In this document: piece by piece, positions 23,162-35,124 of the stretch
Numbering within the stretch: position 1 is the first letter of the stretch
Layout of the letters: each line of letters opens with the position of its first letter
Notes under the pieces: model-generated
The model's database searches: none
Seen by the model: the letters and a program-made list of their open reading frames with translations, nothing else
What the model was told of the DNA's origin: nothing
Made by a program: the position numbers and the translations under genes
DNA from: Blastomussa wellsi
Lineage: Eukaryota; Cnidaria; Anthozoa; Scleractinia; Plerogyridae
DNA: 64,000 nucleotides
NCBI GenBank assembly: GCA_947652115.1
Contig: OX393573.1
Location: forward strand, 5,316,393 to 5,380,392
Direction: 5' to 3'

Positions 23162-23431
23162 ATATACAAACATCTGCGCTATTGTGATCAGATCAAACAC
23201 ATACACGGTTTATACAACTTACCGGATATTTTCATCAGTGAGAACAACTCACCTTCTACTGCAATGAACAAAGAATTTCTCACCCAAACCGTGCGTGGTA
23301 ACACAACCATAATAGACCGTGATTACAATTGGAATCTATTACTATATGAAGAAGCTTACCATATCAAGCGTTCAACACCATTTTTGAACACTGGTTTAAA
23401 AGCCAGTAGGGAACTTTGCCTATTCTCTTGA
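23162..23431 (+). pseudogene. PLE C-terminal coding end
   Basis: An open frame to TGA at 23429-23431 ends RDYNWNLLLYEEAYHIKRST, then LNTGLKASRELCLFS. The NWN-LL-EA-xIK-xxP-LN pattern is the usual C-terminus after a GIY-YIG domain in PLEs. The nuclease core is missing, so only about 90 residues remain. Confidence 0.65.
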
Positions 23432-23522
23432 TAGTTTCGTTTTTTGTTTTTCATTTTCACGTGTTAATGCTGTTGCCCATCTCGCAGTATTTAAATTTCT
23501 GCTACATGCATATGGCCTTAGT

Positions 23523-23562
23523 CTGAAGATGATTTAGATTTATATCGAAATATTACAAGTAT
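23523..23562 (+). ncRNA. Hammerhead-like motif in PLE pLTR (also inverted at 23125-23165)
   Basis: CTGAAGA at 23523, a stem closed by GAT and ATC, then GAAA at 23547-23550. The inverted left arm has AGAAGA in place of CTGAAGA, so only the right copy keeps the core. Helix III looks weak (T-ATT). Confidence 0.35.
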
Positions 23563-24129
23563 ATACCATCGTTTCCTTGCATTTGCTGCCTATATCTTAG
23601 TCACAGTGCAATTACTGGGTATCACATTCATTCCATATCTGTCAGTTGAAACGAATTGTATAGTCAACAGAGTTCAGATCTTTCACATAATTTATTATCA
23701 GTCACTTAGGCAAGAACAAGAACAATTTTGAATTCTCCGAAGTCAAAACACAACGAGGAATTTTTTATGAATCAGCAACAGTCAAACTAGATGTTCGTTT
23801 CAGCACAGCATTGCAAAATTGTGCGGAAGAGGAAGTCTGATTTTACTGTAAATGTATTTTCAGTCATTTTTATAGAGTAAAATCTTTTATTGCCATTTTG
23901 AATGACTGAGAGTTCAAAATATTGCTAGCAATTTATATTCAGTTATAGTGCAACATTTACTGTCAATTTGAATTGTCTTTGGAAGTCAAAAAAACTTTGA
24001 GTAGATTGCTGTTATCAGAATTTCCAATAAAATCAGGCGTTGGTTGAGAAAAATAGAATTTTCAAAGCAATTTTTGTCCATTTTTTCGTGAAAATTGTTT
24101 CCTTGTTAACATTGGTTTGAACAGGTTTA

Positions 24130-24514
24130 ATTTTCCCGCCAAAAGACTTAGAAAAAATACGGGCGCTCAAAATACGCATGCGCCGTTTTTTTTTAATTTT
24201 TTTTCAGTAAAATTTAATATTAATAATGTGTACTCAACTTGATCTTATTAGTATTATAACTCATTAAAGTCAACAGTTTTCTCTTGTATTTTTGTTTATT
24301 GTCTATAAGCTTTATTTCTCAATAAAGACATTAATTTTACTTTGTTATCTTTATTGTCTCAAATAGTCTTCCACAAAATACAAACAAGTGTCTTGCAAAT
24401 TGCTCTTTATTTCCTCTAATTATAAGTTAATTAGTTAACAGAAATCAATTAAATTATTAAAAAGGTGTCAACAAAAATCTTCCCTATATATACTAAGTCT
24501 TTTGGCGGGAAAAT
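24130..24514. mobile_element. 385-bp MITE with ATTTTCCCGCCAAAAGACTT ends
   Basis: Perfect 22-base inverted ends. The interior is AT-rich and non-coding. The flanks do not give an obvious target-site duplication. 23650-24129 and 24515-25600 hold no gene that I can support. Confidence 0.75.
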
Positions 24515-25607
24515 CTAGACAAATTTGCACAGCGTTTCCCCTGGCAACTTTTTGACCAAAACAATTCAAAATGGCTTCCCTTGGAAATTTCCCGCCGAAA
24601 AATTGGGAACATCACTTCGTGCAAAAAGTTTTCAAATAAATCGCCAATTTCTTTCTTACACCGTTAGAAAACGCCCAAAAAAAAGATTTTGGGCCCGTTA
24701 CTCGAAAAATTTCTTCCCGAAATGTTTTTAGTTAAAACTTTTTGCACAAGATGATGTTCTCGGATAAAAAACCTTTTACAACTGTCAATTCTTGTAATAC
24801 AGGACAGATTAAAGGAATTACTCAATAAAATTTGTTACAGCAGTTGTAGAGACATTTTTGGAACAATTTCAACTGTTGTTTTGTCTCGAGAACTTGAATA
24901 ACACTATCTGATTTCAAACAAAAAGACAACGTAACCCCGACCAAAACAATTTTGTACAACAGTGAATAATTTTGGAGCAATAACAGACAATTTAAACTGT
25001 TGTTCAATTCTCCAGATCTCTTGTAATTAATATTTTGTTTCAAATACTCTGTCCTGTATTACAACAAATACCAGAAGTAAAAGGTCTTTTTCCACATAGA
25101 AGTTTATAAGCGACACGTGATAAAACCCAAATGCCTGGCAAAAAACAGAAGCGATTCTCCAAGTTCAGTCCCACCCATAACACGAACATTCAGTAAACTG
25201 AAATGGTAGACTTGATAAAAATTATACTGACCACAGTAAACAAAAAATTAAGATAAAAACAATACGCATTAAATTTCTTGGTTACGACATTTCCTTTTCA
25301 TTTCATACAAATTTACGAACTGAAAAAGCAACCGCAATAATATTTTTTAACTCAAGACAAATTAAATTGAATTTCTGTACAAGTGTACCACAATCATTTG
25401 ATAGGCAATAACTTTTCCCGCAAACCTAATGATTTACTGAAAGAACTTGTAACAGAACTACTTTTTTTAATCAGATCAGAAAGCAATTCAAATGATATAA
25501 TTCAAAATAGAAACGAACAAGATAATTTTTAAGTCAAACAATCACTGCAGGATTTTTGGGCCTCAGCAAGTAAAAATTAAAAATTCCAATTTTAATAAGA
25601 CATACGA

Positions 25608-25911
25608 AGACCCAGGGGTGGTCAGTCGGGCGACACGAAGTAAACCAAGCAGCCAAATGGGTGCGAGCGAAAGTTTACAAGCATTCGCAAGAGTGCCCCT
25701 GGGATGCTACTCTTAAACGACCAGTTTTACGACCCATTCGAATGCTCGGCTTTGATAAGCCAATCAGAGTCCAGCATTCGAATGGGTCGTAAAACTGATC
25801 GTTTAAGAGTAGCATCCCAGGGGCACTCTTACGAATTCTTGTAAACTTTCGTTCGCACCGATTTCGCTGCTTGATTTACTTCGTGTCGTCCTACTAACCG
25901 CCCCTGGGTCT
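25608..25911. mobile_element. 304-bp foldback element
   Basis: Two arms of about 140 bases form a near-perfect hairpin around a short loop (GCTTTGATAAGCCAATCAGA, about 25751). The ends are AGACCCAGGGG and CCCCTGGGTCT. No coding content. Confidence 0.85.
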
Positions 25912-25941
25912 CCGAGGATGACCGAAACCTGTTTTTATCGC

Positions 25942-27040
25942 TTTTTGAGTGATGATACCTTTCGACTTTGAGCAGCTAGTGTACCGCCAAAGAGTATCCG
26001 ACAGAAAATCGATTGTTCCAAGTGCACAAGAGAAAGATCAAAGTTTCAAATACGTTTTATCGTGATCAGAGTTACCATAGCAACGTAGTGACGTCATGCC
26101 CCACTTTACTCGAGACCGAATAACTTATCACCAAGAGATAATTTTGGAAAACCCTTCCTGGATCTTTTCTTGAGGTCTGCCAAATTTGAAGTATTTTTGT
26201 AGGAGCGATTTCGAGAAAATTTATGGCGAAGTTTTAAGGTGTTAAAATACAACAAAATAGTATTAGTTCCTGAATGCTATTAAAACATTTGTTCACCAGG
26301 GATAATGTCAGATGACTTTGGTCTGAAATAAATTGAATTGTATACATTTTGTGAAAATCTTAGCAAAATCGTTCTATTCGATTTCTGAAAACACTGGCTT
26401 GAATATGAACAGGAGTGAAGTGTTATTTTGCGTTTTCGTCAAAATTGACCCTGCATTTATTAAGGTCACTATTTAAAAAGCGGTAGATAAATTTTTCTAA
26501 AAATTTTTCTTCAGGTAGATTAACAAATATTTAATACAATCCCCGAGTTTAAACTTCGTTGAAACATTCTAAGGCTGTCAATTTTTAGCCTCAACTTTGG
26601 TAAACATTGTGCTTATTTTCCGTCTAGTCGCTTGTGGTTCTAATTATACCTATCCATTGTCTCGAATCTCCGTGCAATTGTAAATTTCAGTGCCTTATTA
26701 ATTCATGTACCGATATATGAATTCACGACTAATTTTCTCGAAATTGCTCGTATAAAAATTCTTCAAATTTGGTAGACCTCAAGAAAAGTATGTCAGGTCA
26801 AAGATCCAAGAAGGGTTTTCCAAAGTTATCCTTGGTGACAAGTTATTCGGTCTTGAGTAAAGTGGAGCATGACGTTGCTATGGCAACTCCGATCACGATA
26901 AAACGTATTTCATCTGAAACTTTGATCTTTCTCCAGTGCACTTGGAACAATCGATTTTCTGTCAGATACTCTTTGGCGGTACACTAGCTGCTCAAAGTTG
27001 AAAGGTATCATCACTCAAAAATCCGATCGAGCCACCTTAA
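25942..27040. mobile_element. Inverted-repeat element with X-box motifs, TTAA end
   Basis: The arms 25942-26220 and 26732-27019 are inverted copies (about 280 bases, roughly 85% by eye) around a 510-bp AT-rich middle. The right side ends GAGCCACCTTAA (27040); the left outer end is missing, possibly lost next to the foldback at 25608-25911. Each arm carries a 14-bp RFX-like X-box (26071 and 26874) beside a TGACGTCA-like word. Confidence 0.75.
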
Positions 27041-27329
27041 TATCCATTACGTTGAACTGCCAATTTATTTGCCAGTTTAATTTAAATCAAGGCTGTTTGA
27101 TAAATTAATTTTTTGTTGTGGTCAGTATAACTGGAAACACTTAATTTATCTCGACTTCCTATTGTTCATCCACCGTGTCAGGCATCAGGATTTTACACAT
27201 GTACAATAAACTACCAATATACGACAAGAGAATAGAGGCAAAGGAGTTTTCTGTACGCACAACAAACCAAAAAAAAAACGTCGAGTGTCTTATTCGTCGT
27301 AAAAACATATTCATTTAAGCAAATGGTGT

Positions 27330-28300
27330 AAACCCTGGAGAATCGTTTGTTAATCGTCCACGTGTCGTCCTGGAGGGATTAATTATATAAAGAACTGTCG
27401 ATCGTGTAGTTTGATCGTCCGGGCGAGGGTAGTCCTTAAAAGGACTGTTGTCGGTGACAGTGACTGACGTTTCGACAACCTGAGCGGAAGTCATCATGTA
27501 TCAGAGTCATGTGAAGGGTTGTCTGTCAGTAGAATGTTACAAGTCTGGTTCGTGAAAACTGATTGGTCTGTTTAGCCGTGATGTTATTGGCTATAAGACT
27601 AGAGTAATTGATGTCGTCGGACGTGATTGGTTATGATCAGTTTCGATCCGTCGGTAAAGTTAGGTCGTTCTATTCGGTCTGTTTGTTATGTCCATTTCGT
27701 GAATTAGTCGTTTGTACGGTGCCGGTAGTTGTTGACTTCTGTTGAGAGAATCCTGTTTGTTATTAAACCAGCTTTCCAAAGTCAGTCGTTGAAAATAGTT
27801 AGTGCGGTAGGTTAAACAGTAAGCAGAGTCCGAGTCGACGGTGCTCAGCAATGTGATTGTTGACGTCACAGTTCGTCGTCGCTCGTTCGTGTTCAGTCAG
27901 CAGTCAGTCTTGTGTTGAGGTTCCTACCAGTCTCTCCGATGCAAAAGGCTTGGCAGTCGGAGCACTTGATCTTGTAAACTGCTCCTTGTCTGTTGTTAGG
28001 GTAGTCCTTGTCTTTAACGTTGGTTAGTAAAAGTCGTAGTGTTGTAATCGGTTTGTGGGATTCGCGGACGGATATTGTAAGGTTGCAAAATCCGCGAGAT
28101 GGTTTCAGTCATTGTAGTCGTAGGAGTTGGGTGAACGTTAGTTTCAGTGGTCATTTCATTAGGTCGGTGAATGTTTCGTGTAATAAAGTCGTTGTTGTAG
28201 TTGTTTTTAGGGGAAAAAACGATCAAGGTAATCGTTTTCGCGAGATAAACTGTCTTGTAAGTCGCAAACTAGTTGCGCTCGTATCTCCAGTGTTTTAATA
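27330..28300 (-). pseudogene. Penelope-like element remnant with GIY-YIG domain
   Basis: Reading the minus strand from about 28230: SRILQPYNIR, then LTNQR, NVKDKDYPNNRQGAVYKIKC, CIGETGRNLNTRLT (the GIY-YIG core), and after frameshifts ATTNCDVNNHIAEH and LESWFNNKQDSLNR...LPAPYKRLIH. At least two frameshifts and several stops are present. A 3' region with a degraded hammerhead core lies at 27461-27505. The reverse transcriptase part is not present. Confidence 0.75.
27461..27505 (-). ncRNA. Degraded hammerhead core of the minus-strand PLE
   Basis: On the minus strand CTGATACATGATGA, a GACTTCCGCTCAGGTTGTC stem, then GAAACGTC. The CUGAUGA box appears disrupted by extra bases. It lies after the PLE coding end, as expected. 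Confidence 0.4.
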
Positions 28301-28880
28301 GTCGTTGCTTTGTGCGATGCCGGGTTATAAGATGATTCGTCAAGTAGTCTGCCGGTAGAGTCTGTCGGTAAGCGTCGGTTTTCTTGTGAAACGCGTCAAT
28401 TTTTTGAAGGTGATGGACGTTTCAACAATCTGAACAATCGGAATGAAGTGGAAAGTTGTTTGTCAACCTGAGTAACAATTGTCGCGTCATGTTCGTTTGC
28501 CAGTTGTTAATTTCAGTTCGAAAGATTGGTCTTCTTTCTGCAGTTAAAGTTCGTTTGTCGGTTTTGAATCGTGAATAAGTCGTCTACCAGTAACTGTTGT
28601 AATCGTTTGAGAGAGTTCGTTCTTGAGTCAGTCGGTGAAAACAATTTGTACAGTAGGTACTATGTTAAATAGATTACCAGCTGTGCAGTAACGTATGAAA
28701 GTCAGTGGCCCAAACCAATGTGATTGTCAAGGTAAAAGTTTCTCGTCGAGTTTTGTATTCAGTTGGTCTCGTGTCTAGGGTTCCACCATGCAATCTCACC
28801 GATGTATGAAATGTATTTGGCCAAATGGTCGTAACAAATTCCAATTTGGAGAAATGTGTTCGTTACAACAAGTCTCTGTT
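28301..28880 (-). pseudogene. Second, more decayed PLE remnant
   Basis: On the minus strand from about 28850: a YIGE-like start, then fragments parallel to the preceding remnant (NHIG, RLTQERTLSND), with stops in every frame. It lies head to tail with 27330-28300. The length and order suggest an older copy of a related PLE. Confidence 0.45.
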
Positions 28881-28936
28881 CTCTTGCCAAGTGCAGTAAA
28901 ATTCAGTTGATGAAGCAAACATGTGAACTGTTAAGG

Positions 28937-29569
28937 CGGCCGGCACTATTCAATGTGCCTTACACATAAAATTGATTAAAAATTGCTTGGTACAATAATT
29001 GTATTTTTTGAAAGCTAAGCAATCGAATTGTTTAAACACTAAGGCACACTATAATGGACTTTGCCCCCCTTTCTTACACCCCCTCCCATAGACACAGTCT
29101 AATTTGCATCATAGTTTTGTTTGTGGATGATGGCGCATTGTGGAATAATTCGGTTTCATTTGAGATTTGAAATTCACTGTGAAAATTATTCCTAACAATT
29201 TTCTGACTCTTGTAGTCTGACCTCAGATAATTGAATAGATAATTAGTAAAATAAATCCAGTTCTATTTCAAATGTGAATCTCGAGTCAGACTGAATTTCA
29301 GTGTTAATATGTAAGCCAAACTTTGTCAAAATTGAATTTAAAAAATAGACCAAGATAGCTAAAGAGGCTATTCAAAAATAATAATTCTGTTGGATTAATA
29401 ATATTTAAAACTGACGAACTGGCAAATTTAATTCAAGTTCACTGAAAGTCTTCTTTGGGAATCCCCCTTCATAGAGCACTTCGTGTTTAAACAACAGTTT
29501 TTAAATTCGTTTGTTAGTCCGTTCGTTTTCCAAATCCTCGCACGTCGTGCAGTGCCACCTTAACAGTAC
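28937..29569. mobile_element. Possible MITE with TTAAGGYGGC ends
   Basis: GTTAAGGCGGCCGGCAC at the left is roughly inverted at the right (GTGCCACCTTAACAG). The interior has no coding frame. The TTAAGGTGGC end is shared with 27040 and 43895, suggesting one family. The similarity is limited to about 15 bases, so the call is tentative. Confidence 0.35.
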
Positions 29570-30018
29570 TTTTTGCGACATCAACTGAGGCATTAATCAA
29601 TGCTACGTTTAAATACCGAGTGTTCTGCAGACATAGAACAATTAACGCTCACCGGATTAAAAACCGCACCGTTGTAAAACGCTAAATAATCAAATAAATT
29701 TTAATTTGCATGAGCAAGATTTTAATTTGATCAAAACAATAGTATTAACAGTTGGTGCCAATCAAGTGATCACCGAGGTTTGCGATTATGTCTGCAAAAG
29801 AATCGGTGAAATGATGGCTGAAGGGTAAACTGCACTTAAATTGTTTCAACTTGCAAATGTTGTGTTCGATTCAGACTATCGAAGCATCTTCACGATCTCT
29901 AATAAACCAGGAGAGAAATACTCTTGCAAATTATTTTAAGACCTGATTGATCAGCCACCATTTCAATAAAGTTATTTTACAATTCTAAAGTTCTTATCTT
30001 TGACGAGTGTATTTCCTC

Positions 30019-30613
30019 TTATTTTCTGTGTTTCCAGTTTGTCCAATTTCCATGCTTCGTAACTCTTCTTTCCAACGTGTGCGTGAAGTTGGCTCTCGTT
30101 TCTAAAGAGAAAAATAATGAATTCAAAGATCAGCAAATGTTGAAATGTTTTAAGCTGCAAAGAAAATAATATTGAAGGTCCTGGCCTGTCTAATTAATTT
30201 TGAACAGCACATGCTTTCGGCTTTCAACAGGCAAATATTTTGGTGAAAGAGCATTCCTCAGATATTCTGGTGTACCTTAACCTTGAGCCAACTTTGGCCT
30301 TTGGTTTAACCGTTCGACAACTAAACTGTTCGCAACTAGTTCGGTTAACGTTTTCGGAGCGCTGATTTATTATACACTACAACATTGTGAACGAAGCAAT
30401 TTAATCATACAATTCATTTGTTGTACAACTCAATTTTCTATTTGAAGCGACGCAAAGAGCGAACAGAAAGAACACGTGTTAATTCTCGCTGGCAACATTC
30501 TTACACTCGGGAAGCCTTCTAGACAAAAATTATATTGGGCAAATCCAGTGCTTACCTTCGAAAGAAAGGAACAGAGTGAGGAAGGCTTTAAAAGCTTCTA
30601 ATCTGCCAAGCAT
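30019..30613 (-). CDS. Candidate two-exon small secreted peptide
   Basis: Exon 1 (30613-30556) starts MLGRLEAFKAFLTLFLSFE, a short hydrophobic leader, and ends at a strong donor, GAAG/GTAAG, in phase 1. Exon 2 (30101-30019) follows a TTTTTCTCTTTAG acceptor and continues in phase to a TAA (ETRANFTHTLERRVTKHGNW...), giving 46 residues with two N-glycosylation-like sites (NFT, NWT) and dibasic pairs. No family is recognised. Splice signals and phase agree, but short leaders arise by chance. 30620-31373 holds nothing clear. Confidence 0.28.
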
Positions 30614-31373
30614 CTTCTTCCTTCATGAGTTTAAACGGGACCTCATCGGACAACACGTCTTCACACATCCACGACCTGTTTGGTTTGAAGCACGTGGTAC
30701 AATTTGTCATGAATATGGATTAGAAATTTGGAACGGATTTGTTTGCACGCTTTTTCTGCCAGCGAATCAAAAACCGCGGAAAAAGAAAGAAATTTACGCA
30801 GTTATATTGCAGTAATTTTCAATTAGCATTTCTGAATCATCAAGGTTTTTTTTTCTGCTCGGTTTGAATGCGGCCAAGGAAAATTCCTAAAAATTCACCT
30901 CTTTTACAAATGTAACTTTGATTTTTGTTCCTTTTGATCTTTGTGGGATAAACAAGGGTTCTGAGACAAATGGAACTGTAACGAAATTAAGAAGCCCATT
31001 TTCCGCCATTTCAGAACAGGCTTGAAAAGTCAAACAGTCCAGATGATTCGCCCGAAGAAGACATATATGAAAGCATATTCGAAAATATTACTCTTATCTT
31101 CTAGGTATTTATATTTTGCGAGAAATTTGAAAAAATCCGAAAATACGGGTTTTGCCTCATTAAATATTACAAAAAATGTGCAAAGTTCTCGATATTAGTG
31201 CTGAAGCAAATTCCAAAGCTGGGAAACGAAATAAACTTAGAATAACAGCTTCACTTTTCTTCTCCCCAGCAATACTAAGTTATTTTTTTCGTCCCTTTTG
31301 AGTGTTGAAAAATTGTTATATCGAGCGCTTAGGGGAAAGGCAAAAATTGGGAAATTAGCATGGTCAAGGTTTT

Positions 31374-31836
31374 GAATGTAGTGGTAGGGTGTAGGACTTA
31401 GGGTAAGTATTTGGAGGTAGGTTTATGGCGTGGAGATAGGGTTCAGGTGTCGGAAACAGGTTAAAGTGTGCCTAGCAGGGTTACAGTGTAGGATGTAGGG
31501 TAAGGGTCCAGTATGTAGGGTTTAAGAGGTAGGATTAAAGTATAGGAAGTTGAGTAAGGTGCAGGAGTGAGGGTTAAGGTGTAAGAGGTAGGGGTAAGGT
31601 GTAGAGAGCAGGTTTTAGGTGTAGTATGTAGGTTTAAGGTGTAGAAAGCAGGGTTAAGGTGTAGGAGGCAGGGTTAAGGTTTAGGAGGTAGGGTTAAGGT
31701 GTTGGAGGTACGGTTGAGGTGAAGTAGGCAGGGTTAAGGTGTAGGAGGTAGAGTTAAGGTGTAGGAGGTACGGTTAAGGGGTAGGAGGTACGGTTAAGGT
31801 GTAGGAGGTAGGGTTAAGGTGTAGGAGGTAGGGGGA
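31374..31836 (+). repeat. 20-bp minisatellite (GGGTTAAGGTGTAGGAGGTA), block 1
   Basis: More than 20 diverged copies of the unit, most regular at 31640-31836. The GGGTTA word is telomere-like, but the period is 20, not 6. Confidence 0.9.
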
Positions 31837-32220
31837 TTTTCACGGAGTTAATCACGATTTGTGGTCAGAGTTGGCTAACTTTCAACTTTTAATGCCTCGT
31901 CAATACTCAAATCGTTTCTCAATCACAAATTTTGAAACACTAAATAAATTGAATCACTAAATTACCACTAAGTCACTAATTTAGGAAGAGGAAAAATGTT
32001 CTGGTACTGATTTCATACGAGATGGAATGGGAAAACTTGAAAAAGTCGGCTCGACGTTTTCAAGTTGGCATCAATCTCGATCTTGGTCATCCGCCCACAA
32101 AACATCTAAAAACAGTTTCTATGTATTACGATAGTCTTTCAAAGGATTTTTTATCATTATCATGCACCTTCTATTAACCGAAAGCGTTCTGTTACTAAAA
32201 ATAGCGTGATACTGCCCCTT
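31837..32220. mobile_element. Probable MITE splitting the minisatellite
   Basis: The left edge GGGGATTTTCACGG and the inverted right edge GGGGCAGTATCACG agree at about 10 of 14 positions, and the sequence between is unrelated to the array. The ends resemble those of the 40896-41574 element (AAAGGGACACCGTCACG). Confidence 0.45.
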
Positions 32221-32447
32221 TAAGATTTAGGAGGTAGTTTAGTGTGTAGGTAACGATTATGGTCTAAGAGTTTGGGTCAAGGTGTAGGAGGTAGGGGCAG
32301 GGTGTCGGAAGTAGAATTAGGGTACAGGAAGTAGGGTTAAGATTTGTTATGTAGGGTTAAAATACAGAAAGTAGAATTAAGGTTTGTTGGGGTGTAGGAA
32401 GCAGGGTTAAGGTGTAAGATTGAGGGTTAGCATGTAGGAAGAAGGGT
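32221..32447 (+). repeat. 20-bp minisatellite, block 2
   Basis: The same unit resumes after the insertion, more diverged (for example GTAGGAGGTAGGGGCAGGGT). Beyond it, 32448-33640 has no gene that I can name; an open frame at 32456-32827 has no recognisable domain. Confidence 0.8.
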
Positions 32448-33646
32448 TGAGATGAATGACGGATGGTTCATTTTTTCGTAAAAATGGTCAAAAATGGCTC
32501 ACGCACCAAATTATCCGTGCAAATTTTGGTGATCGTTTGTTTCCATCTGCTTTTCTGCTGACCTTGGGATCCCGAGTTTTCTATGAGCGAATAGTCAACG
32601 ATATGCGAGGCGCAGCCGAGTTGACGTCTATTGCTCATAGAAAACGAGGAGAAGAAACTCTAAAGGATTGCATTCCAAAAGTTACCATTTTATGTATTTT
32701 AAAGCGAAAAATCAAGAAAAATCTTGCCTTCACGCGCGCGCCATCGTTTCTATTGGCGAATAGAAAACTGTCAGAGAACCAATCAGATTCAAGCATTTCC
32801 AACAGAACACAGCTGAGTTTCTACTAATTTTTAAATAGTGGCAATGTTGGCTAGATTACAGAGAGGTGTGCAAGTTTGAAAATAAATTACGGTAAAAAAA
32901 GAAAATGCGTGTGGCGTCTAATGAAGAACTGACGGGGACCTTTTGGGGGTAATGCATTGGATTCTACGAGTCTAACACAGAAAACACAATCTTCAAAAAT
33001 TGGAGTTTTTACTCAAATTTAGATCAACATCAGTGGATCAACGTCTACAGTATTCAAGAAAGGACAGTCTTCATACGACTAAACAACATTAGGAAAATGT
33101 TACAACTTAACGTTAAGCTGTACAGCGTTTTGAAAACCAACCTACTATACCGCTAATATAATGCTTAGAAAACTAGCTATAATAATTTGTCATGCAAAGT
33201 TAGTTACAGCAAATCAGCCTTAAAAACAAGAATTAAGGTCGCAGGCTACACCTTGGTCATGAATACATGTCTGGATTTTTGAGAACGTGGTCAACCTTTG
33301 CCCGGGCACCTGGCTTTCAGCGCGTACCAAGTTGTGCACCAATGTTGCAAATCCAGGAGGATGGGGTGGGTAGAAAAGGTGTATTTTTAGCCTGAAAAGT
33401 GTTTTTTCTTGGCAGGAAGGTCTACATGGTCCTTGGGACAAGGGTTAAGCAGAAACAGTGAAAGCCTGCCACTCACAAGAAAGGTGGGTGTGCATGCTAC
33501 CTGGTGACGGGTTGGCCGGGATTGATTGATTGGAAAAGCCTGTGTTTTTGCTGGAAATTTCCCAGGCCGGCCTGTGTGAGTTTGACGCGGTTCTCATAAA
33601 TCCAGTCATACCCATTCATAAGGCAAAATATTGGTAGGGGTGTTAC

Positions 33647-33803
33647 AGGGGCGGATCTAGGGGGAGGTTGCAGAGGGTGCGCACCCCTCCCAACAATGAC
33701 CAGCGAATTTCTGATGTAAGGAGTATGTTGCCTACGTCACCCATCAATTACATCATTCCTCATTGGTGCCCCCCTCCTGCGAGAAAATCCTGGATCCGCC
33801 CCA
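33647..33803. mobile_element. hAT-like MITE, copy 1, flanked by TGTTAC
   Basis: AGGGGCGGATCTAGG at the left and CCTGGATCCGCCCC at the right form inverted ends. The six bases TGTTAC occur immediately outside on both sides (33641-33646 and 33804-33809), a clear target-site duplication. The 157-bp body is non-coding. Confidence 0.8.
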
Positions 33804-34654
33804 TGTTACTTTAAAAACCTTTATTTGAGGAACGTTTGAAAGTCGATTCCGCTTAAATCTAAATCTGGAAGTGCATAAGGATTGTTTTATATTAAACGGA
33901 TTGTGTTTTGAGGCACAAAATTTGTCTTGCCAAAATTTGTCTTCCTTGTAAAGCTTATTTAAACTTTGGCGACAGATATGAAAATTTTCGATACATTTAA
34001 CTTACCTCCTTGCCGTTTCAGGTCATGCAATTCTCTATCCGCGCTGAATTTTTGGACACAGAATTGCTTGTTTTTATGCTTCCGAAGGCTTCCCGAAAAT
34101 AGGAGTGAACTGATTCACGCAAAAACTACAATTATGGTTTGTACTATTGTGGATGTGGATCTCGCACAAAATGAGAAGCAATAAATTTTTTTCCTCGTTT
34201 CACTGCAGCTCTTTGAATGGACTTTAATTTTTTCCCCTGGTACATTCAGATTCTTCATGTCTTTTGATACTGTATTGATCTGGTCGAACTCGGGGTGCTC
34301 GGAAATTTTGTGAAAATAAAACATACGTCTGTTTTTTTTCTTTATGGATGTGCATTTCGTTGGGAAATACTTTGGCTTGCAAAAATCTAAAACTTTTTCA
34401 TCAGATTAATTCAGGTCATGCGAAGGCAATCTGATCCTTTAAAAGCAAAGATATGAGGGTTTTGTCGTTAGATATATATTTTTTTGTTTCAAACAAATAT
34501 AATTTACAGACGACTGGCATCTATACGGTCTAATACAGATGCGCAAGACGTTTGTGCCACATGACATCAGAGTTTAAATTTGTAGTCTTAGTCATAATTT
34601 TATATTTATATTGTAAATTAATTCTGAAAAACCCCTTGGGGAGAATTAATAAAG

Positions 34655-34703
34655 TATTGTATTGTATTTTATTTTATTGTATTGTATTGTATTGTATTGT
34701 ATT
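34655..34703. repeat. (TATTG)n microsatellite
   Basis: About ten pentamer copies. The surrounding 33810-35700 is non-coding, with another TTA/TCG microsatellite at 35080-35124. Confidence 0.9.
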
Positions 34704-35124
34704 TGAATCACGTGCAATTAGCGAGAACCTTTGCATTAATATTTCGTGAATTGTCGGTTATGATCGTCCCATGTGTACTGATGAGGATTCTATCGCCCGC
34801 AACCTTAAAGCTGTTTTTGTCATCGTCTAAACCTTACATCTAGCTCAGAACTCTTTCAATATGGCTGAAAATATTATCATGTCCTATAAACTTTGAATTT
34901 TATTTAAAAATGCTTCATCACTGAAATCTTGTTTTTCAGTTGTACCTGGGTAAAAAAAAAATACATAAATTTTCTTTAGAAAGATGACCATTCAAAAAAG
35001 CGATATATTATGATGCAGTCTTAATTGGCTCAGGAACATTTACTGATGTTGAAGTATAACATACCTTAGAGTTTATTATTATCATTATCGTTATCGTTAT
35101 CGTTATTGTTGTTATTATTATTAC

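Larger units (their letters stand above)
23045..23641 (+). mobile_element. Short Penelope-like element with inverted terminal pLTRs
   Basis: The arms 23045-23160 and 23526-23641 are inverted copies of each other (about 90% by eye). Between them lies the C-terminal coding end of a PLE. An inverted partial copy of the terminal repeat at the left of a 5'-truncated body is the known PLE insertion form. Confidence 0.75.

Noticed and set aside
31374..32447. Interstitial telomere
   Set aside because: GGGTTA occurs, but as part of a 20-bp unit; there are no TTAGGG tandem hexamers.
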